Of a stretch of DNA of 64,000 bases, positions 42,894 to 54,420 are shown piece after piece. How positions within the stretch are numbered: position 1 is the stretch's first letter; each line of letters opens with the position of its first letter. The position numbers were made by a program, and so were the translations under genes. The stretch lies in assembly GCA_036971475.1 (NCBI GenBank), contig JBAIZL010000006.1, positions 135,193,731 to 135,257,730 of the forward strand, given 5' to 3'. Origin of the DNA: Prosapia bicincta (taxonomy: Eukaryota > Arthropoda > Insecta > Hemiptera > Cercopidae). A model generated the notes under the pieces. The model saw nothing but the letters and a program-made list of their open reading frames with translations, had not been told where the DNA came from and ran no database searches.

Positions 42894-44724
42894 TTCTGGG
42901 ATATTGGAGATCTGATCCAACTACTGTCTGTTTTTTTCGTTAACTTCCACATATGACGGCAGTGGAATTATTGAAATGCTATGCAGGTTGCATAGCTTCG
43001 TTGCATCTAATTATCATGCCCGTTGTTTACATCTCAATAATTTTATTTCTACCATATACAGATTTATTGGAGACATCAAAACAGTGTATTAAACATTAAA
43101 ATATTGTTTTAATTATCGGGTTTAAAAAAAAAAATTAATATTATTAATTAAAAAACAATTAAAAAAGAGAGAAAAAAAGATAATTTACATAAAAATTTAA
43201 AGTATCTACTACTACAATATACTAAATACTAACATTGACCACTCAATGTTTAACTCGGAATGTTTGTTTCTGTTTGGATCATGTGTTTAACAAATATCGT
43301 AGAGATCGATAATGTAAACGCAGACACAGATAATGCATATGTCACGTCCGAGATTATTTATTTATAGCTGAGATTAGCTGACATTTGTTTACTACAATCT
43401 TATGATGACACATTAGGTTTTCGGGCATCCAAGCATTTTGTAAATGACTCATATTTACAGTAGTCTGTTCCCACCTCGAGTAGGTTCATTCACTCTAATA
43501 GGACAGTTATCTTTTATTCTTGCGTTAGTTCAGAAAGCTTAGTTTATTTTTATGATCGTTGTTTTTATCGGTTATGTTGCCGCAATAAGTGGTTAAAACT
43601 AAAAAAACATTAAAGTATAAAAGTTAAACCAAATTAAATCTGTTCAAAAAACTCCCTGAAGCATTGTTTCAGTTGAAGCATCAAAAAATTAACTTGGGAT
43701 GGTTGGATTTGAAAACGACTCATTCACAATGTTCAGCACTGACTTAAAAATCAAACCTTTATACATACACTTATTAACACTAGAGAAGTTTTAATTATAC
43801 TGAGACTGAGTGCGCTCGCCGTCTCTCAGAAGGGAAGCGCACCGGCACGCTCTCAGTGCCTCACAAGGAAACCCAGAGCGTGCTAGTACGCTAGCCATGC
43901 TGAACGTGTAAGTATAGACTAACAAATCATGTCAAAAAATAAGAGAACTTCACTTTACAACAATTTCAGACAGAAACTTTAACACAGACACAATCAACAA
44001 ACCGATACTACAAATACATATAAATTAATTACAGATTTCTGATGTTTTTTAGAAGATCGGTAAATGAAACTGTTTACAGATAGAGCAGTCCTTTAAAATA
44101 TTAACTATGTTCCTATCAGACAAGTATTAGTGGCTGAGCCCATTATTTTGTAAAACTTGTTCAATTACAAGTGGATAAATACCATGGTATAAACATATTA
44201 ATTAGCACGTGGAGGATAGCCGAGACAAATATTAGGTTCCCCTTATTACGTGTCATATGATATTATTTTTAGCAATTACGTAGAAGTTTGGAGTTTTTTA
44301 TTTTATACAATTATTTCAGACATTATGATTATTGACTCTGTGTTTTAGACAGTAGAATAACGGTAACATTCAAATTACAATCCAGAACCATGTTATGAGA
44401 TTTATTGAAATTTTTTAGTTTAGCCCTACATTCTCATAACAGATTGTAAAAACTATCCTAGTTTTATTTTATTTTTGTAAAATGATTTGCCTTACAAATG
44501 TATTATTAAATATGAATATTGTATAGATCATTATGTATTTTGAATACAATTTTATTTATGTTATAAACTTTTAAAAATGTGTACACAATTCTTTAAATTA
44601 GAAATGTAGTTTTAAAGTTTAACATAAGATTTTTTAAATTGAATTTTTAGCCACTCCTTATGAAATCAACCAATAAAAACAAAATTTTGTGCAATGACCT
44701 TTTTTATAATTACTGTTTTTACAG
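42894..44724. other. Intron with an inverted copy of the 33-kb MITE
   Basis: 43265-43480 is the diverged reverse complement of 33285-33450 (CATTAGGTTTTCGGGCATCC / GGACACCCGAAAACCTAATG). A GC-rich patch lies at 43800-43910 (GTGCGCTCGCCGTCTC). The rest is unassigned. Confidence 0.5.
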
Positions 44725-44839
44725 TGTTACTTTGATGAGGGGTTATCCAAGGGTTCCATTTAAAACTGAAGAGTTTGATATGACTTTGAAAGATCTGGGA
44801 TTTTTCCCAAGTGAAATAGTTCACATCCATTTCACCCAG
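44725..44839 (+). CDS. UBX domain, second half (UBX-protein gene exon)
   Basis: 115 nt between TTTTTACAG and GTAAGA. With the two bases of the previous exon it opens a Gly codon and continues VTLMRGYPRVPFKTEEFD, then LKDLGFFPSEIVHIHFTQ, ending in phase 0. GYPR is the loop corresponding to the FPR motif through which UBX domains contact p97/VCP, with Tyr in place of Phe. The TLKDLGFFPSE turn is the usual end of the fold. Together with 35168-35284 this gives a UBX domain of typical length. Confidence 0.85.
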
Positions 44840-44958
44840 GTAAGACGTATGTTCTCATTGATTTCATTTCACAAGTGATAAGTAATAATTGAGCTGGCTT
44901 GTGAGTTAAGATTGTATAAACCAATAAAAAACTGCCCACAAACTCGCAAAACAGTATA

Positions 44959-46322
44959 CAGTAATACCTCGACTTATGCTACCCCATCTTAAGCGATTCC
45001 CAAGTTAAATCATGCTGTCCAAGTTATGCGGAAACTGGCCTGTTCTTAAAGAAAATGCCCAAGAGAACTTTTATAGCTCATGAAGAGAAAATATTTTCAG
45101 GTTTTAAGACCGGCAAAGACCGATTGACAGTGATGGTTGGTGCAAATAAAGCTGGTGACTGTAAGTTGCAACCTCTGATAGCTTATCACTCTGAAAATCA
45201 AAGGGCATTTAAAAATATTTCTGAAGCTAGCTTACCCGTGATTTGGAAGTCGAATCGGAAGGTTTGAGTGACAGCTTTTGTTGAGGACTGGATTGGTCAT
45301 CATTTCATACCTCGAGTCGAACGTTATTGTTGGTCTAAACAAATTTCTTTTAATGTAATTCCTATTAATTGATAATGCACCTGGCCATCCTCCTACTACT
45401 TTAACTAATTTCAACACACCCGTGAAAGTGATATTTTTGCCCCCAAGCACAAATAATTTGCTTCAACCGATGGATCAGGGAGTCATCAAAACATTTAAAG
45501 CTTATTATACAAGAAGATCATTTGCTCATCTGCATGAAGCTATGAGGTACATTAACGAGCTCTCTGTTGAAGATTTTGGGAAACAATTTAATGTTTTAGA
45601 TGCTTTGAGAATCATTGGACAATCTTGGAATAAAATTTCACAAAAAACTTTGAATGGGGTTTGTTGAAGGTGTGTATTTTTTCACCGCTGAAGCTCAAGC
45701 GGAATCAGTGCCAGAGTCTAATGAAATTGCTGATGTGATTAAAGAAATTATCGGTTTTGCCAGACAACTAAATTTGTAAGTGGATAATGATGACGTTCAA
45801 TAACTGCTGGATGTACCCAATCAGGAGCTGACAATTAATTTATGAGCTTATAGAAATGCGCGAGCAAGACCTTAAAGACGCAGATTCTTTAGACCCAGTT
45901 GACATAGAAGATGAAATGACGGTTAGAAACTTGACAAATGCCTTAGTTTAAACGAGCCAGGCTTACAAATTTTGGAAAACATAGACCCCAATGATGAGCG
46001 TATTTCTGCCACAAAACAAAAAAATAGCAAACTATGAGGAAATTCTGCATGAGAAGAAAAAGTTTCAATTGTTCAAACAAATTTACTAGATTTTATGAAG
46101 CCTTCTATGTCAAAATAACTTCTTCTTACTTACTTCTTTACAATATGTATGTATATAATACAATTTTTTGTTGTATTATGTATTTAAGATTTTAATAGAT
46201 ACACATTTTCCTTCTAAACTATTATTTTATTTAGTATTTGGTCCCAAATAAACATGTAAAATTATACCCCGTCTTACACAGTTACTGCTCGGTCTCACTT
46301 TTGTAAGTACAGAGTATTACTG
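44959..46322 (+). mobile_element. Tigger element with deleted N-terminal half
   Basis: The ends CAGTAATACCTCGACTTATG and, inverted, CAGTAATACTCTGTACTTAC are flanked by TA (44957-44958, 46323-46324). 1364 bp. Confidence 0.85.
45055..45940 (+). pseudogene. Tigger/jerky-type transposase, catalytic part
   Basis: Frames joined by stops and shifts: IAHEEKIFSGFKTGKDRLTV, LQPLIAYHSENQRAFKNI, LPVIWKSNRKV, then a stop; VTAFVEDWIGHHFIPRVERY; IDNAPGHPPT (second catalytic Asp, about 45370-45400); VIFLPPSTNNLLQPMDQGVI (third Asp, about 45428-45485); and a C-terminal helical part to NGVC. The DNA-binding domains and first Asp are gone, because only about 95 bp separate the left end from the catalytic part. 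Confidence 0.8.
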
Positions 46323-46324
46323 TA

Positions 46325-46890
46325 CTTTATCATCATACGCATTTCAATGACTTATGTCATCATCATCATCAGCACTATAGAAGCACTTTCTATAGCGAAG
46401 AACTGTTTAGAAGAGAACCATGTATTCACAAGTGATGATGTAATCTTCATAAAGAATATAACAAAGTTTAAATATTTAGATGATTGGGAAACCTTATTTA
46501 TATATAGATTTTAAAATGTCATTGTTAATAATGAATCAGTGCCAATTCAAAATTGTATATTATATTTAATAAAAATTTTGTGTCAACATTCTTCTTTGTT
46601 TTTAACGTAAAGGATTTTTTCAAAATGTAATTGTTATTTTTGAATTCATGTAAACATTGTTTTTCATTTGTTGTAAAAACATTTGTATGTAAACCGAGTC
46701 ATGTTTGTAAATCTGATCCAGATCCAGTTCTAATCTTTATGCATTAATAAGACATGCTACACGTCACCTGTTTAGTTTCAAAATTTGTAGTAGTGTCACT
46801 GATGATGATGACATAAGTCGTTGAAATGCATATGATAATAAAATATATTGTCTTATGAATTTATTCGCAGTAATTTATTTGTCTATTTCA
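46325..46890 (+). mobile_element. PLE-B fragment between inverted ends
   Basis: The plus-strand remnant CLEENHVFTSDDVIFIKNIT to DDWETLFIYR (about 46407-46500) matches the end of the GIY-YIG domain at 34452-34838 and has an in-frame stop. The 3' end with a hammerhead follows at 46780-46880; an inverted, degraded copy of the end is at 46325-46400. The element begins exactly where the Tigger's TA ends. Confidence 0.7.
46795..46836 (+). ncRNA. Hammerhead ribozyme (PLE-B)
   Basis: Helix I GUCA/UGAU, core CUGAUGAU, helix II GAUGAC-AUAA-GUCGUU, GAA, self-complementary AUGCAU, A at the cleavage position. All elements are present. The inverted partner at about 46335-46375 has an extra GAU triplet in helix II and a broken helix I. 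Confidence 0.65.
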
Positions 46891-46904
46891 CAAGTGGTTT
46901 CATT

Positions 46905-47002
46905 ATAGTGAAACCTTTCTAATGTGGACACCTTCACGACCACAGAAAAGTATCCGCCTTAAAGAGGTGTCCTCATTGTAGAGGGGATATAAATGCAAGA
47001 TT

Positions 47003-47068
<66 letters not shown>
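46905..47068. repeat. pogo-type end fragment and (TA)n(TG)n
   Basis: AGTGAAACCTTTCTAATGTG at 46908 resembles a pogo/Tigger terminal sequence without partner. (TA)n then (TG)n at 46998-47068. Confidence 0.6.
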
Positions 47069-47070
<2 letters not shown>

Positions 47071-47218
47071 ACATAATATAAATATTATATAAGTGTATTT
47101 AAAAATTTTACAAATAAATCATTGATTAAAATAATTGCTAATTTTAGCCTGCTTACTATTAGTCATATTTTTGCAACAAATTCATCTACATCTATTTGCA
47201 GAGGATTTACAACCGTTA

Positions 47219-48214
47219 CAAGGTGTGATAGAAAAATAGGATGAATAAATTTTTATTTCAAAAAGTAAGAAACTTACATCGAATTTGATGTAATCTCCTT
47301 CAAAGTACTGTCCTTGGCTGGCAATGCACCTATCCGAACGCTGAATTCATGACTAAGGTTTTGTAAACATTGCAGTACACCCTTATAAAATTCAGAGTTC
47401 ACAGTTGTTCCCCTTGGAATGAATTCTGATCGCACTACAGAGTTATTGAAAAATCCAATGAGTATGACCTTGATTTTCGATTTTGACTGACTTGATTTTT
47501 AGGGCGAGGAGATGCACTTTTTTCCATTGTAGGAACTCTGCATTTTGGTCTCAGAGTCATATCCATAGACCTAACTTTTATCGCTAGTTACAATTTTGGC
47601 CATGAAGTCCGGATCTGCTTGAAGACGATCCTTCAACTCTGACTAGCACACAATTTTCGTTTTGTTCATCACTCAAAAGTCTAGGAACAAATTTTGCACT
47701 CACTCATCTAATTTGCAAATTATCGGTTAAAATGCTTTGAATGGAACCGTACGAGATGTTAAGATCATTCGATAGCTCTCGAATAGTTATTCACCTGTTT
47801 AAACACGTTTCTAATTTTTGCACAGTGTCATCTGTTTTTGAGGTTAGTGGAGATCTTGAGCGCTGCTCTTCTTCAACCTACTCATTTCTGCTTTTAAATT
47901 GGTCACACCACTTGTACACAATCTTCAGCATTACCACATTATCGCCATACACAGATCTTAACATTTCGTGAGCTTCTTTGGCATTCTTATGCAACTTAAT
48001 GTTAAAACGTTGTTTGAAATCCATGATGAACAACAGATACGATAAACACGACTATACTCTAGCGGCTCTGGCAGTCGACTAACAAGCTCCAGAATGTTGG
48101 AACTTGCCGCCGCTTGTCTCAACAGATCATGCTACTAGATAAATTACATCATATGGATGTCAGTTGCCACTATAAAAATCCATTTACAGTTTACTAAATT
48201 TTGATCCCACCTTG
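47219..48214 (-). mobile_element. mariner-like relic with TA-flanked ends
   Basis: The ends CAAGGTGTGATAGAAAAA and, inverted, CAAGGTGGGATCAAAATTTA are flanked by TA (47217-47218, 48215-48216). 996 bp. Confidence 0.8.
47290..48024 (-). pseudogene. mariner-like transposase, heavily decayed
   Basis: From 48024 down: MDFKQRFNIKLHKNAKEAHE (HTH start), MLRSVYGDNVV, a WCDQFKS segment, TIRELSNDLNISYGSIQSIL (second HTH, about 47720-47790), FVPRLLSDEQNE, then scattered catalytic remnants with many stops. No catalytic Asp is clearly preserved. Confidence 0.7.
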
Positions 48215-48615
48215 TACAAATTTAATGCCTTTGTCATTCTAAAGCCGATTGAAAGGTATGGATTTTTGTAAAGTCATTTTTTTGGCTTCTTTATTAATGT
48301 CTGAGGGATCGCTGAACACAGTTCTGTTCTTTATGTATACGATGCACCTTCTGTATGAACATTTTCATCAAGTTTTAAGTATTCTTCCATAGTGCAAATG
48401 GTATCATAGAGGTTTGTAGCATATCAGCTGTTATATCTTCTTCAGGTTTATTCTCTTTGAATAACGCAGTTTCTAGTTGTATTTTGTAAAATATTAGTCA
48501 TACTTTGATGTCCATGTAAATACTTGTAGCCATTGCATATAAAACATTTACTCATTTTCTGAAACATTGTTTTCTAAACGACGTAAAAGCCACAAAATGG
48601 TCTAGCGAAAAACTA

Positions 48616-49946
48616 AGAGGGCTGTTTTTTTAACAACTTCCGATGTGGTATAAAAATAAAACTAGTGAGAGTAATTAAATAAATTTATTATCAAGAGTTA
48701 GGTACATTATGGGTTACTTTTCAACATAATCGCTTTTTAAATTGAGGCATTTTTCATACCTGTGTACAAGCTTCTTAATACCTCTTTTATAGAAGTTTGC
48801 CGCCAGTGATTTGAGATGGGTTTTCACGGCGACTTGCAGCGCGTCGTCGGTTCGGAAGCTTTGCCCTACTAGCATCATCTTCAGTTCCGGGAAAAGGTGA
48901 TAGTCGCTCGGCGCTAAATCAGGGCTATACGCCGGATGGTCAAAAACGTCCCATTTAAACCCGTCAAGAAGACGTTTCGTCAAAGCAGCACTGTGAGGAC
49001 AGGCGTTGTCATGAATGAGCACAACTCCTGATGGGAGCATTCCTCTCCTTTTGTTCTGGATAGCTCTCCGCAAACGTTGTAACGTACCACAGTATCCTTC
49101 CGCATTGATTGTGGTCCCTGGCTCTAAAAACTCCACAAGAAAAACACCTTTTTGATCCCAAAACACGGTGGCCATAATGTTTCTGTTGTTGAACGTTTTT
49201 TTGAATTTATTGGGTTTGTTTGGAGAGTTTGAATGCATCCATTGTTGGGACTGCTTTTTCGTTTCTGGGGTGTCGTACAGAACCCATGTCTCATCTCCTG
49301 TCACGATTTTGTTCAAAAAATCATCGCCATCAGCTTCGTAACGATTCAGAAAAGACCTTGCTGACGCCATTCGCCGAGCTTTGTGGTCATCAGTCAACAT
49401 CTTCGGCACCCATCGAGCACAAAGTTTTTTGTAGCCCAACTTATCAGTTACGATAGTGTATAGGGCTGACCTTGAAATATCAGGAAACTGATTGGATAGC
49501 TCCGTAATCGTAAACCTCCGATTGTTTCTTACACTTTGGTCAACTCGTTCAACGAGGTCTTCGTTTGCGATCGACTTTCGTCCTTGGCCCCTTCATCATG
49601 AATGTCAACTCATCCATCTTTAAATTTCCTACACCAATCACGCACTGCACTGTCACTCATAAAGCTTTCACCATACTCGTTTCATTCTACGGTGAATTTT
49701 TGCTGCGGATAACCCTTCAGCTTGCAAGAAACGAATGACACTTCGCAACTCACACTTGGCGGGAGATTCTATCAAGGTAGCCATGTTTATGTGTCACTGG
49801 ATAAACTGGTAATGGCGTCGGACGCCCGAAAACGAGTGAGGTCGTAGTGGGAGAGGTGCGCAGTCAATTGCCGCGCATTACTGGCCGATGCCGCTCGCCC
49901 TGCCGTCTAGCGGTACAGTCGGAAGTTGAAAAAAAAACAGCCCTCG
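48616..49946 (-). mobile_element. Full-length mariner nested in the Tigger relic
   Basis: The ends AGAGGGCTGTTTTTTT and, inverted, CGAGGGCTGTTTTTTTTT are bordered by TA (48614-48615, 49947-49948). 1331 bp, the normal length for a complete mariner. Confidence 0.9.
48714..49784 (-). pseudogene. mariner transposase, frameshifted N-terminus
   Basis: ATG at 49784 opens MATLIESPAKCELRSVIRFL. A stop/frameshift after MKRVW and further shifts near 49600-49700 break the HTH region. From 49439 the frame is open to the natural end: WVPKMLTDDHKARRM, IVTGDETWV (first Asp), VVLIHDNACPHSAA (second), AYSPDLAPSDYHLFP (third, mariner D34D), CLNLKSDYVEK. The catalytic domain is intact, so death is recent. Confidence 0.9.
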
Positions 49947-50504
49947 TATTATATTTAATTTTAAAAGTTAATGGTACTTTGATCAAGTGGCTATAGGACT
50001 GGTAAAAAAAATTATTTTAGGTTTTCCGGTAGATTGTCTGGATGCGAAGTAGTTTTATCCAGGAATTTAATAAATTTCCTCTTTTTTTTATTCGTCCTCC
50101 TTTCAAATGTGAGCAACCATTCTGACATTGTTTCCTAAATCATCCAAGCATTTTTATTTGTTTTCTAAACTACATTAAAGTTGCCTAACTGCTGTCCTTT
50201 GAAACAATGAGGCTTAAAAATATTTGTTGGTTATCAACCATGTTAATACAAAAAAATTGTTAATTGTTTTCTTAGAATCCTTTCCTCCTTTACAGCCACA
50301 TTGTTTTGGTGGGTACAGCATGATAAAAGCGCTTCCTCTTATCTGTATTCCAAATGTTTTCTGCAGAATAATTACATCCAGTTCTGAAAGTTTATTTAGT
50401 CGCTCACAGTTTCTCCGTGAACATCCAGTAACACAGAAATACACTTGAAAAATATTGGATTTTATTTATTATTATTATTTTTTAATTATTATTATTATTA
50501 TTAT

Positions 50505-51060
50505 TATTAGAAACTCGAAGGGAACTTATCGGTGTAGAGCACTCAGCTACAGCCTTTGTACTCTCTTCCCAACCCTACCACAGGATTAGCTTAGTGGATA
50601 CCTACCTCTTTGCAGAATCAAAGTACCCACCTAATGCTGAATCTTATTATATCCTCTAGTGTACTTACTTGCCAGCTAAATCACTTTCTTCTTGGACCTC
50701 CTCACACCTCTTGCACACAGGGGACCTAGATCTTCTAATTTTGTATTAGACCCTCCCTCAGATACCCATGGCTGTGAACAGCTCTACAGTAACTCTGAGT
50801 TGAGATCTACTTAATGAAAGTAGTTCTTTGCCCTACAGGTCTCCCAAGAATCCCCACAGTACCTTGGATTTGTTGCACCCCAAAGTCGCATTCCACTTTT
50901 CCCTGCACAACCTATCACTTCGTATCCAGCCACAATGCCCATGAATTTAGGTTGGGTTTAGCAAATTATACTTACCCAGCTCTGCTTAGTCTAAGCAACC
51001 ACTAGCCTTACCTACAGCCTTCAGAGCTGCCTGACTGATGTAAGGCAGAAGTCCTTTACC
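50505..51060 (-). mobile_element. Non-LTR retrotransposon tail fragment
   Basis: Closely matches 58440-59150 (CTTAGTGGATACCTACCTCTT, TACCTTGGATTTGTTGCACC, CCTTCAGAGCTGCCTGACT) with an internal deletion. It is the end of the RNase H region and 3' part of the same family. Confidence 0.7.
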
Positions 51061-51328
51061 TCTGTATAACTGTTCCTCCTCGGTTTGGGAAAAAAAGATA
51101 ATTTTTCTTTTCAGCCACTGCCCGGACATATAACCCAGGACAACACTGCTCCTAAGTAACCCTGAGTTTTTTTGTGGAAGAACACTTTTTTAAAAATGGT
51201 CTCACAAAAGTGTTTTACTCCGGGCCTCGCTTTTCTAAGGATGGCTCTGCTTTTACTTGTAAGTGGTGTTTCTCATGACAAAACAAAACCGTTGCTATTT
51301 TCCCTAATAAGTGATTTTTGTGTTACAG
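51061..51328. other. Intron stretch before the exon
   Basis: TTTTCTTTTCAG at about 51103-51114 is followed by a short open stretch (PLPGHITQDNTAPK, then stop), which could be a decoy 3' splice site. No donor follows. Confidence 0.35.
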
Positions 51329-51492
51329 TTGCGTCCAGAGGTCGGAAGATTGTACAAATTTGTCGACTTTTTTTTGTTCACACCATATAAAGTAGTTAAG
51401 TTTTTCCGTAATACTTTCAGTTCAGTATTTCAGCATTTTCGGAGACAACCTTCACCACCACAAGAAGGAACTCAAACACGAGGAAGATCAAG
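51329..51492 (+). CDS. UBX-protein gene, post-UBX hydrophobic/basic exon
   Basis: 164 nt between TTTTTGTGTTACAG and GTATAAG. It starts in phase 0 after the UBX exon and encodes 54 residues plus two bases: LRPEVGRLYK, then FVDFFLFTPYKVVKFF and FRNTFSSVFQHF, then a Pro/Gln-rich basic part (RRQPSPPQEGTQTRGRS). In UBXN4/erasin a hydrophobic hairpin that anchors the protein in the ER membrane follows the UBX domain at this place; the segment here is hydrophobic but more basic, so membrane insertion is an inference. Confidence 0.75.
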
Positions 51493-51819
51493 GTATAAGC
51501 TTATCTAATCATTTCTAACAAATACTATTTTTATGTTTTGGTAAATTAAGTACATTGTATTTTAAAGTAACTCGCATTTTATTGGTCTTTATGTTCATTT
51601 CATTCACCTGTATAGGCATTCCAAAAAGGTTTTATTTTAAAAGATTGAGTAATTCTATAAATGGATGAGATCTTATCAGTAGGGATGAATCAGAGCGGGA
51701 ATGTGCTGTGACGGGTCTCTCGAACCTACCGTTACCCTCAAGCAAACCACAGTCCGCTGAACCACAAGGTAAACATTTTGAAACAAGCTCAAGTCTAAAG
51801 TCGAACACAAAATAAAATA
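51493..51819. other. Intron stretch, unassigned
   Basis: Nothing recognised. Confidence 0.35.
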
Positions 51820-52200
51820 AATTTTAAATAAAACCAAAACTACAAAACTTGAGCAAAGCAGCAATGTATAAAATTAATTATGTAACCATTAATATATAAC
51901 AAAAAGAAAAACATAACAATAAATAACAAAAAACAACAATAAAACTATAACAATAAAAATATAAAACTATAAATAACAAATAACAACAACGAACAATATA
52001 ACAGTAAATAAATAATACAATATTTAAAACAACAATAGTCAACAATTTAACAATAAATAAATCTTAATAGCACAATAACAAGAACATAAAATATATTAAA
52101 TTTAAATAAATAATAAAAAATATACGTAGATAATAATTAAAAGAAACATAAGTATAAATATAAAAGCATATATTTTAAATATTAAATTTAAAAAAAAAAA
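51820..52200. repeat. A-rich low-complexity tract
   Basis: Long run of AATA/AACA motifs. On the minus strand it would be the T-rich continuation beyond the 3' end of the non-LTR element at 52205-54130. Confidence 0.6.
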
Positions 52201-52204
52201 TGTT

Positions 52205-54132
52205 CAAGTGGTGCAAGAGAGTGGCATTGACTCGGTCAATGGCCTAGGCATCGTCCCTTAGCACCACCTTCAAACTACCTTTTAAATTGAAAAGGGCACG
52301 AATATTAGTTACACTAACACAATCAACTAAAATATGTTTTATTGTGAAGATATCACCGCAGTATTGGCATATTGGTGGATCTTCATGACGCATCAAATAT
52401 CCATGAGTTGCAAGAGTGGCCAATGCAAAGGCGTGTAACCACCACTTCCTCCCTACCTTTTGAACGAATAGAAGACCTACATGGACGGACGGTATCTTTA
52501 ATTTCCCTCGGCTTATTCTGAATCACAGTATGCCATTCATCATTCCAAGCAGCGAGCAATGAATGTTTTGCAAAACACACATAATCAGATGCCATAACTC
52601 TTTGAGTAATGGGCACCAAACTTGTAGCATTCTTTGTGTTTCCGAATATTCCGCAGTGTCCAGGAACCCAACACAATGTTACCCCCCCCCCCAATTGAAG
52701 CTTGTGTACAGCACACAAAATGTCCCCAACTAAAGGGTTAACAAAGAAAACATCCTGAAGAGCACTTTTGGAATCAGAACACAAAAGATAGTGGGAAGAT
52801 CGAGATTGAATTAAAGTTAAAGCTTTAAAAAATGCAAATAGTTCTGCCGTGAAAACACTGCACACTGAGGGCAATCCGTACATGTAGATACGCCCAGATG
52901 CATAAAACGCACACCCAACGCCATTGTCCAGTTTAGACCCATCCGTGAAAATAACCTCACTATTTCGGTGGGATCTGTAGATTGCCAAAAATTCCTGGTT
53001 AAAACCACATCAGGAGTGACGTTTTTTATATGACTGGACAATGAAAAATTGAAACATGGCGTTTTAATTATCCATGGAGGTAGACAGCACATTGATCATT
53101 CAAACATAGAAGGAAGTTGCAACTCAAGGTTATCCAATATTCTTAACGTTCGTATGCTGAATAGAGCAGTCGAACTTTGGTGTGTATGATAAACTTGATT
53201 GAGAGTGTTATTAAAGACTATTTTGAATGCCGGGTGATTAGGTTTGCTTCGAAGACCAGAAATGTAAGATATTTGTAGCATATGACATCGTCTAGAAAGG
53301 GCAGGTTCCCCAAATTCGACAAGAAGACTAAGGATTTGGCTAGTTCTAAACACACCAGTAGCAAGTCTAAGTCCAGAGTGGTGGGCGACATCGAGAGTTT
53401 TCAGAACTATAAGATGGGCTGATGAATAGGCTTGACAGCCATAGTCTAAGCGTGATAAAACCGAAGCATACTAGTTCTGTCAGCTCCCCAATTCGTACCA
53501 CTAAAGACTCATAACATATCAAATTTCTTACTGCATCTCACCTTCAAATCACGAACATGTGGGATCCATGAGAGTCATTTATCAAATAAAAGACCTAAAA
53601 ATCGAACATTATCCGTGGTTTGAAGCTGAATCCCATCAAGAAAAAGGATCGGCTCCTGGTGTTGCCTAAGACGACTAAATGCTACACATTAGGTCTTCGA
53701 AGCAGAGATTTGGAACCTGTGGTTCATGATCATTCCTCTAATCTGCTTATTGCTAACTGCAAAGATCTTTCCGCAGTTGCCATACTGTACATGTGCTTAC
53801 ATGTAATATGTAGCAGGCACATACATACAAAAGTCATCTACATAAAATAAACAGTGTACCGGAGATCGTATATTAATGGTGATACTATTAATAGCAATGG
53901 CAAACAGCGTTACGCTTACTACGCTGCCCTACGGAGCGCTATTTTTCTGTTTATAACTGTTTGAATATGTGCCTCCAAGACGAACGCAGAAGGACCTATT
54001 TGACAGAAAGTTAGCGATGAATGCTAGGATGTTCCCCTTAATACCTCATGACTTTAATCTATTTAAAGCTCCTCTTTTCAGCCTGGCGCTCAGTATGCTG
54101 CCCTGTGGTACACCATTCTCCTGTTTATAAGT
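52205..54132 (-). mobile_element. Non-LTR retrotransposon with RNase H, 5'-truncated
   Basis: Contains, in order, RT palm, linker and RNase H on the minus strand, followed by a possible terminal Cys-containing stretch near 52340-52400. RNase H downstream of RT places it in the I/R1/LOA-type group. Confidence 0.75.
52383..54090 (-). pseudogene. RT-RNase H polyprotein fragment
   Basis: From 54090: GALNRLKS, GNILAFIANFLSNRSFCVRL, a GSVVSVTLFAIAINSI motif (about 53890-53945) and LFYVDD, the RT active site (about 53830-53850). Then LDGIQLQTTDNVRFLGLLFD, LKLDYGCQAYSS, the linker (53096-53353), and RNase H with VIFTDGSKLDNGVGCAFYAS (first Asp), FTAELFAFFKAL (Glu), LLCSDSKSALQ (second Asp) and WVPGHCGIFGN (His). 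Several stops in the RT; RNase H is open over 201 codons. Confidence 0.75.
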
Positions 54133-54420
54133 GTTTTCTGCTGTACATGGAGACGGATCATTCTTTAGCATACATTACTTTCTTACTTGGTTTCACCTAG
54201 AAAACTCCATTGTTTTGATTATTTATAGTGATTGTGGATTCTATAGTTAGAGAAACAAAGAAACCTCAATAATTATAAAATGTGTAGTGTGTTTAGAGAG
54301 AAATAAGATTCCACTGCAATGCAGGCAGGAAGATTTTCTGCTGTACATGGAGACGGATCATTCTTTAGCATACATTACTTTTTAACTTGGTTTCAGCTAC
54401 GAAATTCCATTGTAGTTGGT
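54080..54420. repeat. RT-motif duplicate and 50-bp direct repeat
   Basis: 54080-54132 (minus) encodes a second ENGVPQGSILSARLK, duplicating the motif at 53920. TTTTCTGCTGTACATGGAGA...CATTACTT occurs twice, at about 54130-54187 and 54334-54392. Confidence 0.7.

Larger units (their letters stand above)
48230..50450 (-). pseudogene. pogo/Tigger transposase relic, split by a mariner
   Basis: Minus-strand pieces before the mariner: CGCKGGKDSKKTINNFFVL (about 50240-50300), then MSEWLLTFERRTNKKKRKFI and KFLDKTTSHPDNLPENLK (second catalytic region, about 50030-50125). After the mariner: a VNVLYAM-containing stretch and ETALFKENKPEEDITADMLQ (about 48410-48480). The order is that of Tigger proteins. 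Ends were not identified. Confidence 0.55.

Noticed and set aside
42886..43790. A second piggyBac element starting at TTAACACATT
   Set aside because: No inverted partner next to a TTAA and no transposase remnant were found.
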